DNA of 64,000 nucleotides from Candidatus Aminicenantes bacterium UBA6072 (GCA_002436105.1 DIXU01000009.1:349178-413177); one strand, 5' to 3'; numbered from the stretch's first letter, positions 9,199-19,132 are shown. A program made the numbers and translations. Notes: generated by a model not told the origin, from the sequence alone.

Positions 9199-11838
9199 CT
9201 ATTCGATCTTGTCGCTCTGGGCCTTGAGCGACTGCAGCAGGTTCAGCGCCTCCAGCGGCGTCAGGCGCTCGATGTCGATCTCCTTCAGCTTTTCGCGGAT
9301 CTCGTCCCAGACCTTCAGCTCCATGTCCTCGGGAAAGAGGCTGGCGTTCTGGAGCGGCGCTTTCCGTATGCGGCCGGTGATGCGCTCCTTGACCAGGCGG
9401 TTCAGCTCCTTCTTCTCCAGGTTGAGCAGGATGTCCTTGGCGCGCTCGATGACGCTGCGCGGGATGCCGGCGATCTTGGCCACGTGGATGCCGAAGCTCT
9501 GGTCGGTGGGGCCGGGCATGATCTTGTGCAGGAAGATGACGTTGTCCTGCCACTCCTTGACCGCGATATGGTAGTTGCGCACGCGCTCCAGGATGGCGGC
9601 CAGCTCGGTCAGTTCGTGGTAATGGGTGGCGAACAGCACGCGCGGCCTCGCCTTCAGGGCATGCAGGAACTCGACCACGGCCCAGGCGATGGAGAGGCCG
9701 TCGTAGGTGGAGGTGCCGCGGCCGATCTCGTCGAGCAGGACCAGCGAGCGCGTCGTGGCGTTGTTCAGGATAATGGCCGTCTCGATCATCTCGACCAGGA
9801 ACGTGGACTTGCCCTCCAGCAGCGAGTCGGAGGCGCCGATGCGGGTGTAGATGCGGTCGCATACGCCGATCTGCGCCCGGGCGGCGGGGACGAAGAGGCC
9901 GGCCTGGGCCAGGATGACGATCAGTGCGTTCTGGCGCAGGTAGGTCGACTTGCCCCCCATGTTGGGGCCGGTGATGAGCAGCACCTGCTCGCTCTCCGAG
10001 GAGATGCTCAGGTCGTTGGGGATGAAGCCGAGTCCGGAAGCGGCCTCGACCACCGGGTGGCGCCCCTCCTGGACACGGATGACCGTCCCGTCGTTGACCT
10101 CCGGCCTCACGTAGCCGCGGCGCTGGGCGAGCTCGGCGCCGGCGGCCAGCACGTCGAGCAGGGCGACCTGGTCGGCGTTGCCGTTCAGCTGCGGCGAGAA
10201 GCGCTGGATCTCTGCCAGCACCTCGAGGTAGAGCTTCTTCTCGATGGCCACGATCCGCTCCTCGGCCTTGAGGATCTTTTCCTCGAGCTCCTTGAGCTCG
10301 GCGGTCAGGAAGCGCTCGGCGCTGACCAGGGTCTGCTTGCGCGCGTAGCGCTCCGGCACCAGGTGCAGGTGGGGCTTGGTGACCTCGATGAAGTAGCCGA
10401 AGACCTTGTTGTATTTGATCTTCAGCGAGGGGATGCCGGTGGCGGCCTTCTCGTCCTTCTCCATGGCGGCCACGATCTCCTTGGCGTTGCGGCTGATGGC
10501 GCGCAGCTCGTCCAGTTCCCGGTGGTAGCCCGGGCGGATGATCTGCCCCTCGCTGATGATGGCGGCCGGCTCGGGGGCGATGGCCCGGTCCACCAGGGCG
10601 ACGATCTCGGGAAGCGGCTGCAGATCGGCGCAGGCCTGGCGGATCATCCCGGCCTTCATGTCCCGGATGCCGTCCCGCACATCGGGAACGCGGTCCAGGG
10701 TGTCGCGCAGGCTGAGCAGGTGCCGGGGCAGGGCGATGTTGAGCGCGATCCGGGAATTCAACCTCGCCAGGTCGGCGAAGTGCTTCAACTTCTTGCGCAC
10801 TTCGCTGCGGCCGATCAGGTTCTGCGAGAATTCCTCGACGCCGTCCAGGCGCCGCTCGATGCCGTTCTTGTCCAGCAGGGGGTAGGCGAGCCACTTCCTG
10901 AGCAGGCGCCGGCCCATGGGCGTGACGGTCATGTCCACGGCCCCGAACAGCGAGCCGGAAGCGCTGCCGGTCCTGAGGTTGGCCAGCACCTCCAGGTTGC
11001 GGAACGAAACGGCGTCCAGCACCAGGTGCTCCTCGCTGGCGCTGAAGCGCGGGGCGCTGACATGGGGCAGGGAGCCGGGGCGGATCGAGCGCAGGTACTT
11101 GATCAGCACGCCGGCGGCGGCGACGGCGGCAGGATGGCCGGCCAGTCCCAGCCCCTCGATGCTCTCCAGGCCGAACTGGCCTTTCAGGACCGCAGCGCAA
11201 TCGGCCGGGGCGAACTCGGCATCCTCGTACACGGTCACCAGGATGCCGGCGAATTCGGGGAAGCGCTTGACGAAAAGGGCGAATTCCTTCTCGTAGCCCC
11301 GGGCAATGACGATCTCCTTGGGAAACTTGCGGTAGAATTCGTTGAACAGCGCCTCGTCGTTGCCGGCGGCGAAGGACTTGACCTCGAAATCGGCCACGGC
11401 CAGGTCCAGGGAGGCCAGGGCCAGAGCGCCGCCGGCGCTGCCGACGGCGACGATGAAGCTGTTCAGCCCGGCGTCCAGCGCCTCCACCTCCAGGGCGGTG
11501 GCCGGCGTCAGGATATGGGTGACCTCGCGGCGCACGATGCCCTTGGCCAGCGCCGGGTCCTCCACCTGCTCGCAGATGGCCACCTTGAAGCCCTTGCGCA
11601 GGAGCTTGGCGGCGTAGTTCTCCCAGGCATGGTGCGGCACCCCGCAGAGCGGCACGGCGCCTTCCTTGTTCTTGTTGCGCGAGGTCAGCACCACCTCCAG
11701 GATGGGGGCGGCGATGCGCGCGTCGTCGAAGAACATCTCGTAGAAATCGCCCAGGCGGAAGAACAGGATGGCGTCGGGATAGCTTTTCTTGATCTCCTGG
11801 TACTGGCGCAGCATGGGGGTGGGTGCGCGGTCTTCCAT
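9199..11838 (-). CDS. mutS: DNA mismatch repair protein MutS
   Basis: 879 residues, normal for bacterial MutS1. It recognises mismatches and small loops with MutL. The N-terminal mismatch-binding domain has FFRLGDFYEMFFDDA (the Phe-x-Glu motif), followed by connector, core lever/clamp, and the ATPase with Walker A TGPNMGGKST, Walker B LVLLDEIGRGTST and FATHYHEL. The open frame runs further upstream to 12072, but the ATG at 11838 gives the family N-terminus (PTPMLRQYQEIK). It starts 8 nt after the recD2 stop. A TGATATAAT sequence at the gene boundary could be an internal extended -10. Confidence 0.97.
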   Translation of the reverse strand: MEDRAPTPMLRQYQEIKKSYPDAILFFRLGDFYEMFFDDARIAAPILEVVLTSRNKNKEGAVPLCGVPHHAWENYAAKLLRKGFKVAICEQVEDPALAKGIVRREVTHILTPATALEVEALDAGLNSFIVAVGSAGGALALASLDLAVADFEVKSFAAGNDEALFNEFYRKFPKEIVIARGYEKEFALFVKRFPEFAGILVTVYEDAEFAPADCAAVLKGQFGLESIEGLGLAGHPAAVAAAGVLIKYLRSIRPGSLPHVSAPRFSASEEHLVLDAVSFRNLEVLANLRTGSASGSLFGAVDMTVTPMGRRLLRKWLAYPLLDKNGIERRLDGVEEFSQNLIGRSEVRKKLKHFADLARLNSRIALNIALPRHLLSLRDTLDRVPDVRDGIRDMKAGMIRQACADLQPLPEIVALVDRAIAPEPAAIISEGQIIRPGYHRELDELRAISRNAKEIVAAMEKDEKAATGIPSLKIKYNKVFGYFIEVTKPHLHLVPERYARKQTLVSAERFLTAELKELEEKILKAEERIVAIEKKLYLEVLAEIQRFSPQLNGNADQVALLDVLAAGAELAQRRGYVRPEVNDGTVIRVQEGRHPVVEAASGLGFIPNDLSISSESEQVLLITGPNMGGKSTYLRQNALIVILAQAGLFVPAARAQIGVCDRIYTRIGASDSLLEGKSTFLVEMIETAIILNNATTRSLVLLDEIGRGTSTYDGLSIAWAVVEFLHALKARPRVLFATHYHELTELAAILERVRNYHIAVKEWQDNVIFLHKIMPGPTDQSFGIHVAKIAGIPRSVIERAKDILLNLEKKELNRLVKERITGRIRKAPLQNASLFPEDMELKVWDEIREKLKEIDIERLTPLEALNLLQSLKAQSDKIE

Positions 11839-11846
11839 GGCCGGGA

Positions 11847-14033
11847 TTATATCACAGGCCCTGAAGGTCCCCGCCGAGGGGGGGGCTCCGCCGCGAAGGC
11901 CTCGCTCAGGCGCAGGGTCAGCAGGGTGCGCCGGCGCACCGGCTGCGAGTTGGCCACGGCGCGCGCGACGGTCGCCTCGTCCGACAGCAGAAGCAGCTTC
12001 CGGCGCGCCCGGGTGATGGCCGTGTAGAACAGCTCGCGGCTGAGCATGCGCGCGTGGGAGGGCAGGAGGCACAGGACCACGATGTCGTACTCCGACCCCT
12101 GGGACTTGTGTACCGAGACGGCGTAGGAAAGGGTCAGCTCGTCCAACTCGTCGGCGGCATATTCGACGATCCAGCCGTCGAAGCTGACCCGCAGCAGCTT
12201 GTCGGCCTCGTGGTAATCCTCGACGACCCCCAGGTCGCCGTTGAAAACGCCCTTGTCGTAGTCGTTGCGCGTCTGCATGACCTTGTCCAGGCGCTTGAAA
12301 GCGGCTTTTTCCCGGCGCAGCAGGAAAGGTTCGGGGTTGAATTTTTCCTGCACCATCTGGTTGATGCGGTCAATGCCGGCATCACCACGGTACATGGGCA
12401 CCAGCACCTGCAGGGCGGCGGAGTTGAACGGGTAATCCTCCTGGTAGCGGCGCAGGATGCGCTCCACCTTCTCCGGGACCCGGGCCTCATCACGCACCGG
12501 CAGGAAGATGAAGTCGGCATCGGGGTCGGGCTTGGGAAAGACAAGGGGCTCGCCGCCGTTGACGCGGCAGGCGTTCTCCACGATCAGGCTGCCCCGGTCC
12601 TGGCGGAAATTGCGCTTCAGGTAGATGGTGTGGAAAAGACCGCTCTGGATCATGTCGCGCAGGACGTTGCCCGGGCCGACCGAGGGCAGCTGGTCCTTGT
12701 CGCCGATGACGATCAGCTGGGTGTCGTCGGCCAGCGCCTGCAGCAGCGAGAACAGGACAAACGAATCGACCATGGAGAATTCGTCGACGATCACCGCCCC
12801 CGCCGGCAGCGGATTCTGGGCGTTGTGCACGAACTGTCCCGTCTCGGGATTGAACTTCAGCAGGCGGTGGATGGTGGAGGCCTGGCAGAATGCGCTCTCC
12901 TCGATGCGCTTGGCCGCGCGGCCGGTGGGGGCGGCGACCAGGATCGGGCGGCCGTTGGCCCGGAGAATCTCGATGATGGCCCGAATGATGGTCGTCTTGC
13001 CCGTGCCCGGGCCGCCGGTGATGACGGTCAGCCGGTTGCGCACCGCAGCCAGCACCGCCTGCTTCTGCTCTTCGCTGAGCTCCAGGGCGAGCTTGGCGAA
13101 GACGGCGGCGAAGTCGACCGCCGGCTCCGCGACCGGGTCACCCTCCCGGGCGAGCCGGTGCAGGCGCCGGGCCGCGGCCGTCTCGATCATCTCGTTCTGC
13201 GGGGTGAGCACGCAGGGCTCGGGCAGCTCGGCCAGGCGCAGCTCGCCGCGCTCGCTCAGCTTCTCCAGGACGGCGAACACGTCGCAGTCGGCGACGTCAA
13301 GCAGCCAGGAGCATTTCTGCAGCAGCTCGTCGCGGGGAATGTACAGGTCGCCACGCTGGAACTCCGCCTGCTGCAGGACGAAAAAGATCCCCGCCCGCAC
13401 CCGCTGCGGGTCGGTCTTGGCGATGCCCAGGGCGCGGGCGATGGTGTCGGCGACCTTGAAGCCCACGCCGCGCACGCGCTCGATCAGCAGGTAGGGATCG
13501 CCTTCGACCATCGCCGGCGCCAGGTCGCCGAACTCGCGGTGGATGCGGTAGACCGTCTCCTGGCCGACGCCGAAGGGGGTCAGGCGCACGGTCAGGTCGC
13601 GCAGGACCCGGCTGCCGCGCATGCTGTCCTGCACGGTCGCGATGAGCGATTTCTTCAGGCCCGGAACCTCGCGCAGCCGCTCGGGAGCGTTCTCCAGCAC
13701 ATCGAAGGTCGCCTGGCCGAAATGGTCGACAATGCGCTGGGCGGTCTTCCTGCCGACGCCCTTGAAGCGGCCGGAGGCGAGGTAGCGGGCGATCCCCTCG
13801 CCGTCCTGGGGACGGATGAACTCGAAGCGGCTGACCTTGATCTGGCGGCCGAAGCGCGGATGCTCCGATTCCTCGCCCTCGATCTCGAGGAAATCGCCGA
13901 CGCTCAGCGCATGGAGGTTGCCGACGATGACCCGGCTTTCGCGCGTTCCCTCCACCCGCACCAGGAAGACGCCGAAACCGGACTCCTGGGAAACGAAGAT
14001 CTTGCGGCTGACCTTGACCTTGAAGACAGGCAA
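11847..14033 (-). CDS. recD2: RecD2-type ATP-dependent DNA helicase
   Basis: 728-residue SF1B 5'-3' helicase of the RecD2 (RecBC-independent) family. An N-terminal OB-like region and helix-hairpin-helix tandem (FKGVGRKTAQRIV, GVGFKVAD) precede the helicase core: Walker A TGGPGTGKTT, VAAPTGRAAKR, Walker B VIVDEFSMVD, GDKDQLPSVGPG, and C-terminal SVHKSQGSEYD and FYTAITRARR. The only reasonable start is TTG at 14033, since no in-frame ATG fits the N-terminus. A 14-codon ORF with a strong ribosome-binding site ends one base upstream, which may drive coupled initiation. Co-oriented with mutS, suggesting a repair operon. Confidence 0.93.
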   Translation of the reverse strand: MPVFKVKVSRKIFVSQESGFGVFLVRVEGTRESRVIVGNLHALSVGDFLEIEGEESEHPRFGRQIKVSRFEFIRPQDGEGIARYLASGRFKGVGRKTAQRIVDHFGQATFDVLENAPERLREVPGLKKSLIATVQDSMRGSRVLRDLTVRLTPFGVGQETVYRIHREFGDLAPAMVEGDPYLLIERVRGVGFKVADTIARALGIAKTDPQRVRAGIFFVLQQAEFQRGDLYIPRDELLQKCSWLLDVADCDVFAVLEKLSERGELRLAELPEPCVLTPQNEMIETAAARRLHRLAREGDPVAEPAVDFAAVFAKLALELSEEQKQAVLAAVRNRLTVITGGPGTGKTTIIRAIIEILRANGRPILVAAPTGRAAKRIEESAFCQASTIHRLLKFNPETGQFVHNAQNPLPAGAVIVDEFSMVDSFVLFSLLQALADDTQLIVIGDKDQLPSVGPGNVLRDMIQSGLFHTIYLKRNFRQDRGSLIVENACRVNGGEPLVFPKPDPDADFIFLPVRDEARVPEKVERILRRYQEDYPFNSAALQVLVPMYRGDAGIDRINQMVQEKFNPEPFLLRREKAAFKRLDKVMQTRNDYDKGVFNGDLGVVEDYHEADKLLRVSFDGWIVEYAADELDELTLSYAVSVHKSQGSEYDIVVLCLLPSHARMLSRELFYTAITRARRKLLLLSDEATVARAVANSQPVRRRTLLTLRLSEAFAAEPPPRRGPSGPVI

Positions 14034-14034
14034 T

Positions 14035-14079
14035 TCAGATGACGGCCGGCTGGACCGGCGGATGATCGACGAAACGCAT
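14035..14079 (-). CDS. Putative 14-codon leader ORF upstream of recD2
   Basis: ATG at 14079 is preceded on the minus strand by GGGAGG at 4 nt spacing and encodes MRFVDHPPVQPAVI followed by TGA, one base before the recD2 TTG start. recD2 itself lacks a ribosome-binding site, so translation of this short ORF may deliver ribosomes by termination-reinitiation. A programmed or erroneous frameshift joining the two frames is the alternative. No known peptide family is recognised. Confidence 0.4.
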   Translation of the reverse strand: MRFVDHPPVQPAVI

Positions 14080-14113
14080 CGGGCCTCCCTGCGGGATCGC
14101 GTGACCAGGGGCC

Positions 14114-14142
14114 ATTATACAAAATCGCGGCGGATTTGGGAA
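14114..14142 (-). promoter_or_regulatory. Promoter of recD2-mutS
   Basis: Minus-strand TTCCCA (14137-14142), 17-bp spacer, TATAAT (14114-14119). The -10 is perfect and the -35 weak. It yields a leader of about 75 nt that contains the short ORF at 14035-14079. Confidence 0.5.
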
Positions 14143-14204
14143 TGATGCGGCCGTTGCGCGCGGCATGCCTGCTGGAAACGGCTAGCCGCTGCGCTTCCCA
14201 ACGT

Positions 14205-14233
14205 TTGCAATATCCGGCACGACCCGCTACACT
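14205..14233 (+). promoter_or_regulatory. Leaderless promoter of the HAD phosphatase gene
   Basis: TTGCAA (14205-14210), 17-bp spacer, TACACT (14228-14233), then six bases and the ATG at 14240. Transcription would start at or within a base or two of the A of the start codon, and no Shine-Dalgarno is present. Confidence 0.6.
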
Positions 14234-14239
14234 GCCGGC

Positions 14240-15319
14240 ATGAAGCTGAAGCGGCGTCATTGGAGCGAGCGGAATCACCCAGCATTGCGCCGGCTCCTGG
14301 AAAGCGTGCGGCCGGGGGAGATCGCGGTTTTCGACTGGGACAACACCTGCGCCTTCAACGACGTGGGCGAGGCGCTGCTGCGGCGCATGGCCTTCGGGCT
14401 GGAATTCCGCATGGACGCCGTCGCCATGGCCGACTCCATCCCCGATCGCATCCACGGAATCGGCCGCTTGAACCTCGGCGGCAGGTCTCATTCCCTGAAG
14501 CGGATGAAGCAAGCGGTCTTTTCCGCGCTCGACCGGCTGCAGCAGCGTCCATTGGCGAACCACAATCGGGACCTTGACAAGGACTTCCGTGTCTTCACGT
14601 CGGGGCTGCTGGCCCTGAACCGGGCCCTGGAGGAGACGCCGGGCATCGGCTGCGAGTTCGCTTATCCCTGGGTGAACACGCTGCTGCGGGGGTGGTCCCT
14701 GCCCGAGTTCGACCGGCTTGCCGGAGAGGTCATCGCCCGGGCGCTGCAGGAGCCCCTGCGCCGTCATTCCATTCTTGATCCCGCGGGGCGCTGGCGCTAC
14801 GACTGGACCGGCGGCATCCGTCTTTACCCGGAGATGATGGACCTGGCCGCCTGCTGGCAACAACGCGGCGGCCGGCTCGTGGTGTCCACGGCCAGCAACC
14901 GGCAACTGGTGGAAAAAATGATCGCCATGACCGGATTTCCCTGCCGCGAGGTCATCGGCATGGAGCTGGCCGTGGCCGGCCAGCGCTTTCAGGGTGTGCT
15001 GAAGCCGGGATGGCGGCCAAATCTCGGCGCGGGCAAAGTGCACAACCTGATCTCCCGGCTCGGCCGCGAGCCGGTTTTCGTGGCCGGCGACAGCAGCAAC
15101 GACCATGAGATGCTGACCGCATTCGCCGCCACCCGCGTCCGCCTGGTCATCGACCGCCATGCCCCGGGAACGATCCGGCGCCTGGTGCGGCTGGCCATGG
15201 GGGGGGAGGACGGCTTCCTGGCTCAGGCGATCGACCCGCGCGCGGGAGAATTCAAGGCCCCAGGCCGGCACGGCTGGACCTCGGGAGCGCTTGCTTTTCT
15301 TTCCGCGGCCGGCTTGTAA
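14240..15319 (+). CDS. HAD-superfamily phosphatase (phosphoserine-phosphatase-like)
   Basis: 359 residues with the four HAD motifs. Motif I is FDWDNTCAFND (catalytic Asp pair), motif II VVSTASNRQLV, the motif III lysine is probably in VLKPGWRP, and motif IV is VAGDSSNDHEML. A long all-alpha cap between motifs I and II suggests a C1-type cap, as in SerB-like or phosphocholine phosphatases; the substrate is not evident. There is no signal peptide, so it should be cytoplasmic. It is preceded by a promoter with only six bases between -10 and ATG, and its stop codon overlaps the -35 of the next gene. Confidence 0.8.
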   Translation: MKLKRRHWSERNHPALRRLLESVRPGEIAVFDWDNTCAFNDVGEALLRRMAFGLEFRMDAVAMADSIPDRIHGIGRLNLGGRSHSLKRMKQAVFSALDRLQQRPLANHNRDLDKDFRVFTSGLLALNRALEETPGIGCEFAYPWVNTLLRGWSLPEFDRLAGEVIARALQEPLRRHSILDPAGRWRYDWTGGIRLYPEMMDLAACWQQRGGRLVVSTASNRQLVEKMIAMTGFPCREVIGMELAVAGQRFQGVLKPGWRPNLGAGKVHNLISRLGREPVFVAGDSSNDHEMLTAFAATRVRLVIDRHAPGTIRRLVRLAMGGEDGFLAQAIDPRAGEFKAPGRHGWTSGALAFLSAAGL

Positions 15320-15342
15320 TTTCATTTTCACTTGCATAGAAT
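15314..15342 (+). promoter_or_regulatory. Leaderless promoter of the GspG-like gene
   Basis: TTGTAA (15314-15319), exactly 17 bp, TAGAAT (15337-15342), six bases, ATG at 15349. The -35 overlaps the TAA stop of the upstream HAD gene. No ribosome-binding site fits between -10 and ATG. Confidence 0.6.
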
Positions 15343-15348
15343 GGGTCC

Positions 15349-15720
15349 ATGCGTTCCATCCTGCTGGTCATCCTGGTCGCCCTGGCAATCGTGATGGCCA
15401 TCTTTCTGGCCAAGGGGCGGCACGCCCGGCCCGGCGCCGAGGCCCCGGCCCGGGTGAACGCGGCCAAGGCGGCGACGCTGGAGCCCATCCTGCTCCAGGT
15501 GCAGGCCGCCCTTGACGCGTATGCCGATGAGAACGGCGAACCGCCCGCCGGCCTGGAGGAGTTGCTGCCACGCTTCCTTCCCCGCGCCGACTCGCTGGTC
15601 GATCCCTGGGGGACCGGGCTTCGCCTGGAGCATGACGCTCAGGGCGACGCGGTCCTGGTCTGCGCCGGGCCGGACCGGGCCTTCGCCACTGCCGACGACA
15701 CGAGAAGGAGCCTTCGATGA
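15349..15720 (+). CDS. GspG-like (type II secretion pseudopilin C-terminal domain) small membrane protein
   Basis: 123 residues. Residues 3-21 are a hydrophobic segment without the prepilin-peptidase glycine/glutamate signature. The C-terminal 80 residues match the GspG/T2SSG globular domain: LVDPWGTGLRL then VLVCAGPDRAFATADD, the calcium-loop region of major pseudopilins. It is therefore probably a membrane-anchored relative of the pseudopilin, not a true pilin. Its stop overlaps the start of the PTS IIA-like gene (ATGA). A second protein of this kind is encoded at 57890-58336. Function unknown. Confidence 0.65.
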   Translation: MRSILLVILVALAIVMAIFLAKGRHARPGAEAPARVNAAKAATLEPILLQVQAALDAYADENGEPPAGLEELLPRFLPRADSLVDPWGTGLRLEHDAQGDAVLVCAGPDRAFATADDTRRSLR

Positions 15721-16184
15721 AACTGGCCAACTACCTGAAGAAAGAGAACGTCTACCTCTGCGATACCTGCAAGGACACCGGCCACCTGTACGGCGATTTC
15801 GCCCATTTCCTGAAGGAAAAAGGGATCATCGCCGATGCCCGCAAGGTGAAGCGCCTTTTTGTCAAGCGCGAAAGCGTGCAGTCGACGGGGATCGGCCGCG
15901 GCGTGGCCACGCCGCACATCTTTTCCGACGAGTTCTCCGAATTTTTTCTGGCCCTGGCCCTCGTGCGCCAGGGCATCGATTTTTCGGCCCCGGACGGCAG
16001 GCCCGTGCACGTGGTCTTCCTGATCATGAGCGATGACCGCGACATCGGCCTGCATCTGAAGACCCTGGCCCATCTGGCCCGCCTCACCGCCAGCAGCGAT
16101 CTCTGCGCCGCCCTGAAGAACGCCCGCGACGAGGCGGAGGCCTTCGCCCTTATCCTGGAAAAGGAGAAGGCCATCCTCTCCTGA
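15717..16184 (+). CDS. PTS EIIA-like (PtsN/fructose-type) domain protein
   Basis: 155 residues covering one EIIA-fructose/Ntr (PTS_EIIA_2) domain. GIGRGVATPHIF contains the His that is phosphorylated in PtsN, and the fold continues with PVHVVFLIMS and HLKTLAHLARL. No EIIB/EIIC genes are nearby, so a regulatory role like nitrogen-PTS PtsN is more likely than sugar transport (inference). The N-terminus carries a DTC pair (NVYLCDTCKDTG) not usual in PtsN. Overlaps the preceding gene by four bases. Confidence 0.8.
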   Translation: MKLANYLKKENVYLCDTCKDTGHLYGDFAHFLKEKGIIADARKVKRLFVKRESVQSTGIGRGVATPHIFSDEFSEFFLALALVRQGIDFSAPDGRPVHVVFLIMSDDRDIGLHLKTLAHLARLTASSDLCAALKNARDEAEAFALILEKEKAILS

Positions 16185-16193
16185 TCCCGCACC

Positions 16194-16231
16194 GCGGGCG
16201 AAGCCCGCAAAGGCTTGCAAGCAAAGCCTTT
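16194..16231 (+). terminator. Tandem hairpins after the PTS IIA-like gene
   Basis: Two adjacent inverted repeats: GCGGGC-GAA-GCCCGC (16194-16208) and AAAGGCTT/AAGCCTTT around a 7-nt loop (16209-16231). There is no long T tract, so this would be a weak intrinsic terminator or an mRNA 3'-end stabiliser. It lies just before the argS promoter. Confidence 0.45.
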
Positions 16232-16236
16232 CAGGA

Positions 16237-16265
16237 TTGACTGCCGCGGGGGGATATACTATAAT
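16237..16265 (+). promoter_or_regulatory. Promoter of argS
   Basis: TTGACT (16237-16242), 17 bp, TATAAT (16260-16265). A leader of about 16 nt contains a five-codon ORF (ATG at 16275) whose TGA overlaps the argS ATG. The block GGGATATACTATAAT nearly repeats the -10 region of the sugar operon promoter. Confidence 0.7.
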
Positions 16266-16288
16266 CCGGCCGAAATGGACATGACCCC

Positions 16289-18211
16289 ATGAAGACCCTG
16301 CAGGAAAAGCTTGGCCGCGAGATCATCGCTCTCCTGAAGGACGCCTATGAGCTTTCGGGAGTGGAACCGTCGTTTTCCATCCCCGCCGAGCGCAAATTCG
16401 GCGACCTGTCGACCACCCTCGCATTCGCCCTGGCCAAAAAGACCGGCAACAAGCCTTTTATGCTGGCCGGCGATATCGCCGCCAGGCTGCAGGGAAAACT
16501 GGCGGCGGTCGAAGAGGTGCGGGTCGCCGGCGGCGGTTTTCTCAACTTCTTCCTGCGCCGCGACGATTTCTTCCTGGCCCAACGGCGCGGCCTGACCGAG
16601 GCTTGGACACCGCCGGCGCGGATGGAAAAGGTCATCGTCGAGCACACCAGCATCAACCCGAACAAATCGGCCCATATCGGCCATCTGCGCAACTCCTGCC
16701 TGGGCGATTCCCTGGCCCGCTGCTGCCGCTTCCTGGGCTACGAGGTCGAGGTGCAGAACTACATCGACGACACCGGCATCCAGGTGGCCGACGTGGTCTG
16801 GGGGCTGCTCCATCACCGCAGTATGGACCTGGATGCCATCCGCCGCATCCCCGACCTGGCCGCCTATCTGTGGGAGCTTTACGCCGAGGTCAACCGGCTG
16901 TTCGCCGCGGATGAGGCCCTGGCCGCCCAGCGCCGGGAAGTGCACAGGAGGATCGAGGAGAAGGCCGAGCCCGAGTACGCGACATGCCTGTATGTCGCCG
17001 AGCAGGTCCTGCTGGACCATGTCCGCACCATGGAGCGGCTCGGCATCCGGTACGACCTGCTGGCCCGGGAGAGCGACGTCATCGCTCTCGACTTTTTCAA
17101 GGCCGCCGCCGCCGAAATGGCGGGCCGCGGCGTGATGGCTCCCTCCTCCGATCCCGAGAAACAGGGTTGCCTGGTCATCCGCTACGACCGGGAAAAGATC
17201 GAGAAGATCATCGTCCGCTCCAACGGCACCATCACCTACGTGGGCAAGGACATCGCCTACAACCTCTGGAAATTCGACCTGTTGGGGCGCGACTTTCATT
17301 ACCGGCCCTTTCACGCCTATCCCGACGGCCGTCCCATCGTCATGACCGCGTCCGTGCCGTCCGCCTCACCCCCCGCGCGGAGCTTCGGCAGGGGACAGCG
17401 GGTCTATAACGTCATCGACGTGCGTCAATCCTACCTGCAGAACCTGATCGCCCAGGTGCTGGTCCAACTGGGCCATCCCGAGGCCGGCGCCAATTTCATC
17501 CATTTCTCCTATGAAATGGTGGCCTTGACCCCGACTTGCGTCCGCGAAATGGGACTGGCCCTGGAGCCCGGAGAGGAGAGCAAGCCCTATATCGAGGTTT
17601 CCGGGCGCAAGGGACGGGCGGTGAAGGCCGACGACCTGATCACCTTGCTGGAGGAGAAGTCGCTGCGCGAGGTGATCGCCCGCAATCCGGAACTGACCGA
17701 GGCCGAGGCCCGCGGGCTGTCGCATGTCATCGCCGTGGCCGCCCTGCGCTATTTCATGGTCAAGTTCAACCTCAATACCGTGATCGCCTTCGACTTCAAG
17801 GAAGCGCTGAATTTCGAGGGTGACAGCGGCCCCTACCTGCAGTACGCCGTGGTGCGCCTGAACAGCATCCTGAAAAAAGCCGCCGCGGCCGATTTGGACA
17901 TGGCCGCAGGCGCCGCCGGCCTGGCTTCCCTCCCCGAGGGGGAAAGGGATCTGTACTGGGAATTGATCCTGCACCTGTCGCTGCTGGAGATCCAGGTGGA
18001 ATTCGCCCTGCAGAACCACGAGCTGTCCTCGCTGGCGACCTTCGCCTACGGCTTGTGCCAGAAATTCAACCACTATTACCACCTCTTTCCGGTGCTGGCC
18101 GAGCCGGATCCCGTCCTGCGCTCCCTGCGCCTGGGCCTGGTCCTGCTCTTCAAGAACAAGATCGAAGCCATCCTGTCCCTCCTGGGGATCGAAATACCCG
18201 GACGAATGTAA
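16289..18211 (+). CDS. argS: Arginine--tRNA ligase
   Basis: 640-residue class I aminoacyl-tRNA synthetase. The N-terminal Add1 domain precedes the active site EHTSINPNKSAHIGHLRN (HIGH signature); MSGRKG-type sequence SGRKGRAVKADDLI takes the KMSKS position, and a DALR anticodon-binding C-terminus follows (GPYLQYAVVRLNSI). Length is somewhat above the common 550-600. An insert around residues 340-375 (the HAYPDGRPIV region) carries low-complexity Ser/Pro/Ala. A tiny ORF (ATG GAC ATG ACC CCA TGA) overlaps the start. Confidence 0.95.
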   Translation: MKTLQEKLGREIIALLKDAYELSGVEPSFSIPAERKFGDLSTTLAFALAKKTGNKPFMLAGDIAARLQGKLAAVEEVRVAGGGFLNFFLRRDDFFLAQRRGLTEAWTPPARMEKVIVEHTSINPNKSAHIGHLRNSCLGDSLARCCRFLGYEVEVQNYIDDTGIQVADVVWGLLHHRSMDLDAIRRIPDLAAYLWELYAEVNRLFAADEALAAQRREVHRRIEEKAEPEYATCLYVAEQVLLDHVRTMERLGIRYDLLARESDVIALDFFKAAAAEMAGRGVMAPSSDPEKQGCLVIRYDREKIEKIIVRSNGTITYVGKDIAYNLWKFDLLGRDFHYRPFHAYPDGRPIVMTASVPSASPPARSFGRGQRVYNVIDVRQSYLQNLIAQVLVQLGHPEAGANFIHFSYEMVALTPTCVREMGLALEPGEESKPYIEVSGRKGRAVKADDLITLLEEKSLREVIARNPELTEAEARGLSHVIAVAALRYFMVKFNLNTVIAFDFKEALNFEGDSGPYLQYAVVRLNSILKKAAAADLDMAAGAAGLASLPEGERDLYWELILHLSLLEIQVEFALQNHELSSLATFAYGLCQKFNHYYHLFPVLAEPDPVLRSLRLGLVLLFKNKIEAILSLLGIEIPGRM

Positions 18212-18220
18212 GGAGGTCAG

Positions 18221-19128
<908 letters not shown>

Positions 19129-19132
<4 letters not shown>

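Noticed and set aside
9137..11200. Second minus-strand frame within mutS
   Set aside because: Arg/Pro/His-rich alternate frame of a gene with intact MutS motifs; not a frameshifted copy.
11846..11851. TATAAT 7 nt before the mutS ATG as a definite leaderless promoter
   Set aside because: The hexamer coincides with the last codons and stop of recD2 and has no -35, so it may be chance; kept only as a doubtful member of the set.
8737..12027. Long plus-strand open frame opposite the serine hydrolase and mutS
   Set aside because: Antisense shadow of mutS; low-complexity composition and no domain.
13904..15337. Minus-strand open frame covering the HAD gene
   Set aside because: Antisense to a protein with all four HAD motifs and a good promoter; no motif of its own.
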